The translations under genes were made by a program, and so were the position numbers. A DNA stretch of 8,327 nt from an uncultured Bacilli bacterium (GTDB taxonomy: Bacteria > Bacillota_I > Bacilli_A > RF39 > UBA660). The stretch covers positions 1 through 8,327 of the forward strand of contig CAKOKV010000033.1 in assembly GCA_934095805.1 (NCBI GenBank), read 5' to 3'. Position 1 is the first letter of the stretch, and each line of letters opens with the position of its first letter. Under the pieces are notes generated by a model that worked only from the letters and a program-made list of their open reading frames with translations, was not told where the DNA came from and ran no database searches. This document shows, piece after piece, positions 5,015 to 8,327 of the stretch.

Positions 5015-5031
5015 TAGTAAATTATTTACTA
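5015..5031. promoter_or_regulatory. 17-bp perfect palindrome, candidate operator
   Basis: TAGTAAAT-T-ATTTACTA is perfectly symmetric, and the larger half-sites TTTTAGTA (5012-5019) and TACTAAAA (5030-5037) overlap it. A related half site (CTAGTAGATAAA) follows near 5046. It sits between the divergent HTH-initiator operon and repL. A clear -35/-10 pair for the leftward operon was not found. Confidence 0.6.
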
Positions 5032-5105
5032 CTAAAATAAAATACCTAGTAGATAAAATATAAAAAACAATATATATATGCTGATATTTCTATATAAGAA
5101 AAACA

Positions 5106-5114
5106 TGATATAAT
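5106..5114 (+). promoter_or_regulatory. Extended -10 promoter of repL
   Basis: TGA-TATAAT is a perfect TGN extended -10. The upstream -35 (TTTCTA near 5087) is weak. The transcript would start near 5121, leaving a leader of about 170 nt before repL. Confidence 0.6.
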
Positions 5115-5156
5115 TATTGCAATTACTAGATTAGAAAAGAATTTATATATTTATTG

Positions 5157-5281
5157 TTCTTCTCTTATTAATAAAAGATGACGAGAGAAGAATAGCACAT
5201 TGAAGTGCGAACAGAAATACAACACATATGCTTTAATACGAAGGACATAAATCGAAGGGGTACAATACTTTCGGAAGGGGG
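5157..5281 (+). promoter_or_regulatory. Structured leader of repL
   Basis: Three hairpins are visible: TTCTTCTCT / AGAGAAGAA (5157-5165, 5184-5192), GCAC / GTGC around ATTGAA (5195-5208), and CGAAGG / CTTTCG just before the GGAAGGGGG ribosome binding site (5273-5281). RepL plasmids control initiator synthesis at this level, so the leader probably sets copy number. I found no confident antisense promoter. Confidence 0.45.
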
Positions 5282-5292
5282 ATTAATAAGTT

Positions 5293-5706
5293 ATGAAACA
5301 ATATGAAACTTATGTAAATGAAGAAACAGGTGAGAAAGTAGATATAGAAAAGAGAGTGATAAATAGGAGGGGGTTTATGATAACTTATTTAGATTATTTG
5401 ATTAAATTAATCGAAGCAACTGGAAGCAAAAAAGCAGAAGTTATAAAATTTATTTTAAGAAGAATGAGCAAATCAGAAAATGTACTGATCATTACAGAAG
5501 ATGAAATAGTAAAGAAAACTAAAGTAAGCAAATACACAGTATGCGAAACGTTGAAAATACTAGAAGAGAAGAATATAATCAGAAGAAGAAAAGGGGCTAT
5601 TATGCTTAATCCTATGATATTGCATCGAGGAAATGAAGCTAAACAAAATGAGCTATACAGAAAGTATTTAGAATTTAAAATTGAAAATATTGAAAAAATA
5701 GATTGA
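5293..5706 (+). CDS. repL: RepL-family plasmid replication protein
   Basis: At 137 residues this matches the RepL family of Firmicutes plasmids (pSN2/pNE131 type), initiators needed for replication. The order of conserved blocks fits: NEETGEKVDIEK near the N-terminus (9-20), a helical segment with IEATGSKKAEVIKFIL (40-55), a winged helix-turn-helix (66-100: IITEDEIVKKTKVSK, then TLKILEEKNIIRRRKG) and the family-typical wing and tail MLNPMILHRGNEAKQ (104-118). Staphylococcal RepL proteins are slightly longer. I kept the start at 5293 because the NEETGE block upstream of Met29 is conserved in the family. However, Met29 (5377) has a much stronger Shine-Dalgarno (AGGAGGGGG, 5365-5373), so a shorter form may also be made. 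Being a second, unrelated initiator on the same circle, it suggests a fused replicon. Confidence 0.9.
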   Translation: MKQYETYVNEETGEKVDIEKRVINRRGFMITYLDYLIKLIEATGSKKAEVIKFILRRMSKSENVLIITEDEIVKKTKVSKYTVCETLKILEEKNIIRRRKGAIMLNPMILHRGNEAKQNELYRKYLEFKIENIEKID

Positions 5707-5955
5707 AATTTATACAAATATAATTTACACTTGAATTAGAAAAAATTGCATAAAAAAAGAATTACAAGTTTTCCTTTAGGTCGGCAAACCTTAGGAAATT
5801 AAACCAACTATTCGCCCTAGTTAGTAACAAGTAATCCTTCCACTTATAAATAATCAGTCGGCAAACTGATTAAATATAAGCAATTTATTAATTTATAACA
5901 TTAGTATAAATGATAGATTAATAAATTTCAAGAAGATTATTTAAGATGAATGTAC
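5707..5955 (+). other. Hairpin-rich region behind repL, possible single-strand origin or structured RNA
   Basis: No ORF is supported. Ordered hairpins follow repL: 5770-5798 (TTTCCT...AGGAAA with inner AGGT CGGCAA ACCT), AACTA/TAGTT around TTCGCCC (about 5806-5822), 5851-5872 (TAATCAGT CGGCAA ACTGATTA) and an 11-bp stem 5882-5892 / 5917-5927. The series ends in the terminator at 5956. Either this is a long structured 3' end of the repL transcript or separate RNA, or it is a lagging-strand origin, which in rolling-circle plasmids is also a strongly folded non-coding block. Confidence 0.5.
5770..5872 (+). repeat. Two hairpins with identical GTCGGCAAAC tops
   Basis: GTCGGCAAAC occurs at 5780-5789 and 5857-5866, each time as the apex of a separate hairpin. 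The stems below differ in sequence but still pair (AGGT/ACCT in one, CAGT/ACTG in the other). Conservation of the CGGCAA loop with changing stems suggests loop recognition by a protein or RNA. Confidence 0.7.
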
Positions 5956-5985
5956 AAGCTATCCGAAAGTTGGATAGCTTTTTTT
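5956..5985 (+). terminator. Strong terminator behind the repL region
   Basis: A 9-bp perfect stem AAGCTATCC / GGATAGCTT with a GAAAGTT loop is followed by TTTTT. Confidence 0.95.
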
Positions 5986-5986
5986 A

Positions 5987-6350
5987 ATGCTGCAAAGTGG
6001 GACAAGCCATAAAACCACTATAAACAAGAGGAAAGGTGAGTTGAGCCAACGCATAAAGTCAACAGATGCAAGAAGGATTATTTTCTACTTTACACCGTTT
6101 GAACTTGCATTGCTAGGTGATGTCGACCATGAAAGGACTGGAGGAAATCAAGTATTTTATAGTGATATAAAATAGTAATATTTCTTATCTCATGATGGAG
6201 TTATTGAGGGCTTGGACCAATGTAAAAGAAATATCCTGTATTACAGGTAAACTAAAGTAGAGTTATACGGAATACTCAGTGAAAAAGAGCAGAGAGTATA
6301 ATAGTTTATATCTATCAATCATTGACTATTTTTAGTCATTGGTTGCATAG
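5987..6350 (+). ncRNA. Candidate large structured RNA of unknown class
   Basis: This stretch is clearly richer in G+C than its surroundings and contains a long run of local stems: AGTGG/CCACT (near 5996-6018), GTTGA/TCAAC (6040-6044, 6059-6063), ATGCAAG/CTTGCAT (6066-6072, 6104-6110), TATTTTAT/ATAAAATA (6153-6160, 6167-6174), ATATTTCTT/AAGAAATAT (6178-6186, 6226-6234), CCTGT/ACAGG (6235-6247) and a 12-bp stem near 6316-6344 capped by TTT. A 62-codon ORF inside it starts at the foot of a terminator without a ribosome binding site and is not credible. Strand is assumed from the neighbours. No promoter was identified, and I do not recognise RNase P, tmRNA, 6S RNA or an intron. A large ornate phage/plasmid RNA, an origin structure or a decayed gene are all possible. 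Confidence 0.4.
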
Positions 6351-6351
6351 G

Positions 6352-6454
6352 TATAACTGTTTCCAAAAGCCTAGTTCCCCTAAGCAGAATACTTTAAAAA
6401 CAAGTTAAATTCAACAAAGATAAGTTAAATTCAACATAACTGGAAACAGTTATA
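6352..6454. repeat. 14-bp perfect inverted repeat flanking an iteron-like segment
   Basis: Arms TATAACTGTTTCCA (6352-6365) and TGGAAACAGTTATA (6441-6454) are perfect and 75 bp apart. They enclose the two direct repeats at 6402-6436. The right arm runs into a TATAAT (6453-6458). Confidence 0.9.
6402..6436 (+). repeat. Two 15-bp direct repeats, iteron-like
   Basis: AAGTTAAATTCAACA occurs at 6402-6416 and 6422-6436, with a 20-bp period, about two helical turns. Such spacing is typical of cooperative protein binding sites. The binding protein is unknown; candidates are RepL or the ribbon-helix-helix protein. Confidence 0.85.
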
Positions 6455-6512
6455 TAATATAGGAAGATTAATAAATAAAGAATTTATAACAAGAAAAAAA
6501 GATGTAAAAAGG

Positions 6513-6521
6513 TGCTATAAT
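6513..6521 (+). promoter_or_regulatory. Extended -10 promoter of the DUF2806-like gene
   Basis: TGC-TATAAT is a perfect TGN extended -10, with no good -35. Transcription would begin near 6528, only about 23 bases before the ATG at 6551, with AGGAGG at 6538-6543. Confidence 0.65.
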
Positions 6522-6550
6522 TATATTTATAGAAATTAGGAGGATGAATA

Positions 6551-7543
6551 ATGGGGGCTAATTTGACTAATATAAATGAAACAAGTGATATTGTAGTAGA
6601 AAATCAAGAAAATACAGCAGTTCGTGTTGATGAACAAAGTATATTCAAAGTAGATTTTAGTACTTCTGACATTACTGGGGCAGGTGCGGTTTCTAAAACA
6701 ATAGAGAAACTGATAGAGCCAATATTGATGAAAAAAAGACGAAAAGAATTTGAAAGAACTTTAAATATGATTGATAGATATAAACAAAATGGACAACTTA
6801 CTTCTGATATGAGCTATTCCATAAATGGAATAGAAAACAAATTAATAATAGAGGATAGAGCTATAAGATCATTAGTTGTAGAGGAAATAAATAAACAAGA
6901 AAATATAGAATCAATAGCTCGTAAATGTTTAGGTTATATAGATAAAGATCTCATACAAGAAGAAGAGATTGATGATGATTGGTTATATACATTTCGTGAT
7001 AGTGTAAAAAATATATCATCGGAAGAATTACAAGCTATATGGGCTAAACTGTTAGCCAATGAAATACAGTCACCTTCATCATATTCTTTAAGAACATTGA
7101 ATACTCTTAAAAATATGAGTAGTTCTGAAGCAGAAAAGTTTAAACAATTTGTAAAATTAACAGTTGAAGATAGGGTTAATTTGAAGAGAATTGTTACTAA
7201 TGATCTTGACATTCTAGGTAAATATGGAATTGAATATTTGGATATAAAATTACTTGAAGAAATTGGTTTAATTCAGGAGGGGTTAACAGTAAATTTACCA
7301 CCTAAAGGGTATGCATATTTTTTTATAGATAATAATAGATTATTAAATATAGCTAATAATACTGAAAATGATGGGAATTTTGGTATTTATAATACTACAT
7401 TAGTAGGTACAGAATTAGCTAGTATAGTTATGGGATTAGATAATTCTGTAAATTTAAATTGTATTAAAGAATTTATGAGAAAAATTTTTGAAGATAATGG
7501 ATGGAATGTTGAAATAGATGGCAATTATAGTACTAGAGGATAA
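6551..7543 (+). CDS. DUF2806-like protein, possible defence or accessory factor (330 aa)
   Basis: The central block DDDWLYTFRDSVKNISSEEL followed by QAIWAKLLANEIQSPSSYSLRTL (141-183) is the pattern I associate with DUF2806 proteins; known members have no firmly established function. Before it are an acidic, low-complexity N-terminus (1-40), a short Gly/Ala stretch (43-46) and a Lys/Arg-rich helical segment (50-125). After it come ISxPEE-like helical segments, LLEEIGLIQEG (about 235-245), and a C-terminal beta-rich region (TTLVGTELASIVMG) ending near DNGWNVEIDG. No membrane helix or catalytic motif is evident. The start is certain: AGGAGG lies 7 bases upstream and the promoter just before it. 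The gene stands alone between the structured non-coding region and the ribbon-helix-helix gene; an accessory or anti-phage role is guessed from such context only. Confidence 0.65.
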   Translation: MGANLTNINETSDIVVENQENTAVRVDEQSIFKVDFSTSDITGAGAVSKTIEKLIEPILMKKRRKEFERTLNMIDRYKQNGQLTSDMSYSINGIENKLIIEDRAIRSLVVEEINKQENIESIARKCLGYIDKDLIQEEEIDDDWLYTFRDSVKNISSEELQAIWAKLLANEIQSPSSYSLRTLNTLKNMSSSEAEKFKQFVKLTVEDRVNLKRIVTNDLDILGKYGIEYLDIKLLEEIGLIQEGLTVNLPPKGYAYFFIDNNRLLNIANNTENDGNFGIYNTTLVGTELASIVMGLDNSVNLNCIKEFMRKIFEDNGWNVEIDGNYSTRG

Positions 7544-7610
7544 TACTTTAATATGTACATACTAAAAAATTTATATAATAAACTTAAGATTTATGAGATT
7601 TGAGAAAATT

Positions 7611-7645
7611 ACTTGATTATTATGATATGCTTATAGTAATCAAGT
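7611..7645 (+). promoter_or_regulatory. Inverted repeat at the ribosome binding site of the RHH gene
   Basis: ACTTGATTATTAT (7611-7623) and ATAGTAATCAAGT (7633-7645) pair over 13 positions, one of them G-U in RNA. The right arm touches the GAGGTGA Shine-Dalgarno (7645-7651). It may be an operator for the encoded protein or an RNA hairpin that limits translation. A weak TTGAGA (7600) / TATGAT (7621) promoter overlaps it. Confidence 0.6.
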
Positions 7646-7656
7646 GAGGTGATAGA

Positions 7657-8175
7657 ATGTTAAATATTAATGAAATAAATAATATGTTAGAGCAAGGTAA
7701 GTCAGTTAAAGATATTAGATTATCTTTAAGTATAGGAGAAAAGAGTTTCCAAAAACAAATAAAAGAATTAGGTTATAAATATAATCAGAAAATAAAACAA
7801 TATGAAAAGATAGAAGCTAAATTAACTAACTTAAAAGATAAAAATTATTATAGTAATACAGGAGTAATCAATCAAACTGATGTTTTAGCAGATATAGATA
7901 TAAAAAAAGTAGTTGACTTGGTAAAACATTATGACATGATAAAAGAGCTTCTGAAGTGGTTTAAAAATAAAGAGTATGAGAATAGTATTATCGAAGTGAT
8001 CCAAGACAATAGAATTGAAATAGATTTAGAGACAGAAGAAACAAAGAGAACTACAATTTTAATTAATAAAAAAATATATGATGATTTTAATGTGTTTTGT
8101 CAAAGACATAAAGAATATGATAAAAAAGACTTATTAAGTATGGCATTAAAAGAATATATACAAAAGCATAATTAA
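7657..8175 (+). CDS. Plasmid protein with C-terminal ribbon-helix-helix domain (172 aa)
   Basis: The C-terminal 43 residues (130-172) fit a ribbon-helix-helix DNA-binding fold: strand KRTTILIN, helix KKIYDDFNVFCQRH, turn, helix KKDLLSMALKEYIQKH. The N-terminal 40 residues (NNMLEQGKSVKDIRLSLSIGEKSFQKQIKELGYKYN region) look like a second small helical, HTH-like DNA-reading module, joined by a Lys-rich linker and a predicted helical middle (82-112). The protein therefore probably bridges two DNA sites or dimerises on repeats. The start follows GAGGTGA at good spacing. It lies upstream of the junction gene, and both promoters carry inverted repeats that it could bind. Possible jobs are copy control, partition (no ParA-type ATPase is present) or regulation of the neighbouring gene. 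The assignment of the fold is fairly safe; the role is inferred. Confidence 0.75.
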   Translation: MLNINEINNMLEQGKSVKDIRLSLSIGEKSFQKQIKELGYKYNQKIKQYEKIEAKLTNLKDKNYYSNTGVINQTDVLADIDIKKVVDLVKHYDMIKELLKWFKNKEYENSIIEVIQDNRIEIDLETEETKRTTILINKKIYDDFNVFCQRHKEYDKKDLLSMALKEYIQKHN

Positions 8176-8196
8176 CTAAAAACTAAAAATTTGGAA

Positions 8197-8236
8197 AAAT
8201 AATATGACAAAATCTTATTATTTTGTTATATTATTT
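8197..8236. promoter_or_regulatory. 17-bp inverted repeat covering the junction-gene promoter
   Basis: Arms 8197-8213 and 8220-8236 match at 16 of 17 positions around a CTTATT spacer. They coincide with a promoter: ATGACA (8204-8209), 17 bp, TATATT (8227-8232), each box one base from consensus. A protein bound to the palindrome would block RNA polymerase, so the junction gene is probably repressed by the ribbon-helix-helix protein or by its own product. As RNA or DNA it could also act as a terminator-like hairpin for the upstream gene. Confidence 0.7.
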
Positions 8237-8268
8237 ATAGTAAGATTATGAATAAAAGGAGGGGTATA

Positions 8269-8327
8269 ATGAGTAAAAAACCAGATTATTCATACAATAA
8301 TAAAGTTGGCAAAAGAGTGACAGGAAG
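8269..8327 (+). CDS. 5' part of the junction-spanning hypothetical protein
   Basis: The ATG at 8269 follows a strong Shine-Dalgarno (AGGAGGGG at 8257-8264) at good spacing, and the frame stays open to the window end, where it continues in frame at position 41. The start reads MSKKPDYSYNNKVGKRVTGS. A promoter with near-consensus boxes lies at 8204-8232 inside a large inverted repeat, so this gene probably has its own regulated promoter. Function is unknown. Strong initiation signals on both the transcription and translation side argue that it is a real gene rather than chance. Confidence 0.75.
   Translation, partial: MSKKPDYSYNNKVGKRVTG

Noticed and set aside
5394..5717. Minus-strand 107-codon ORF opposite repL
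   Set aside because: Antisense shadow of repL, which has clear family motifs; no initiation signal.
5987..6175. 62-codon plus-strand ORF (MLQSGTSHK...)
   Set aside because: The ATG lies at the foot of a strong terminator, there is no ribosome binding site, codon use is unlike the real genes, and the ORF contains several stable stems. The region looks like structured RNA instead.
5987..6350. Group I or group II intron, RNase P RNA or tmRNA
   Set aside because: A GAGGAAAG string and a GTGGGACAAG string recall RNase P and group II intron starts, but the other conserved cores (intron domain V, RNase P CR-V, tmRNA ends) are not seen.
6934..7212. Minus-strand 92-codon ORF within the DUF2806-like gene
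   Set aside because: Antisense shadow of the DUF2806-like gene, without a ribosome binding site.

Overview
The window reads as one complete small circular plasmid from a very AT-rich, low-GC Gram-positive host, most likely one of the Clostridia (by eye about a quarter G+C, AT-rich codons, strong AGGAGG ribosome binding sites). The last 40 bases (8288-8327) repeat the first 40 (1-40) with one mismatch. Joining them closes a circle of about 8287 bp and restores an intact 73-codon gene across the junction.

Layout: 8269-203 is the junction gene. 312-655 holds a promoter, a long repeat-containing leader and a 37-residue hydrophobic peptide that looks like a type I toxin, with its ribosome binding site predicted to be masked by the leader. 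679-1485 holds a serine resolvase with res-like inverted repeats in and upstream of its promoter. 1488-1792 is an AT-rich convergent gap with two terminators. 1793-2473 (minus strand) is a type III toxin-antitoxin module of the CptIN type: promoter, two 46-bp repeats that each fold as an H-type pseudoknot, attenuating terminator, endoribonuclease toxin. 2475-2865 is a gene-free stretch with hairpins, including one half of an inverted ATTATA-N-CCCCAGGG motif pair. 2866-4968 (minus strand) runs HTH regulator, filamentous-phage gene II/X-like replication initiator, then two overlapping orphan genes.

4969-5706 is a divergent control region and a RepL-family replication gene (plus strand). 5707-6550 has no convincing gene but is full of hairpins, is visibly richer in G+C in its middle part, and ends in a 14-bp inverted repeat enclosing two iteron-like direct repeats. 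It is the best candidate here for an undescribed structured RNA or origin element. 6551-7543 is a DUF2806-like protein of possible defence function. 7657-8175 is a plasmid protein with a C-terminal ribbon-helix-helix domain, preceded by an inverted repeat. A second inverted repeat covers the promoter of the junction gene.

The plasmid thus carries two unrelated replication proteins (gene II-like and RepL), a resolvase to resolve multimers or cointegrates, one and perhaps two RNA-controlled toxin systems for stable maintenance, and a ribbon-helix-helix regulator or partition factor. It looks like a mosaic of two small replicons. All family assignments come from recognising motifs by eye; no database search was run.
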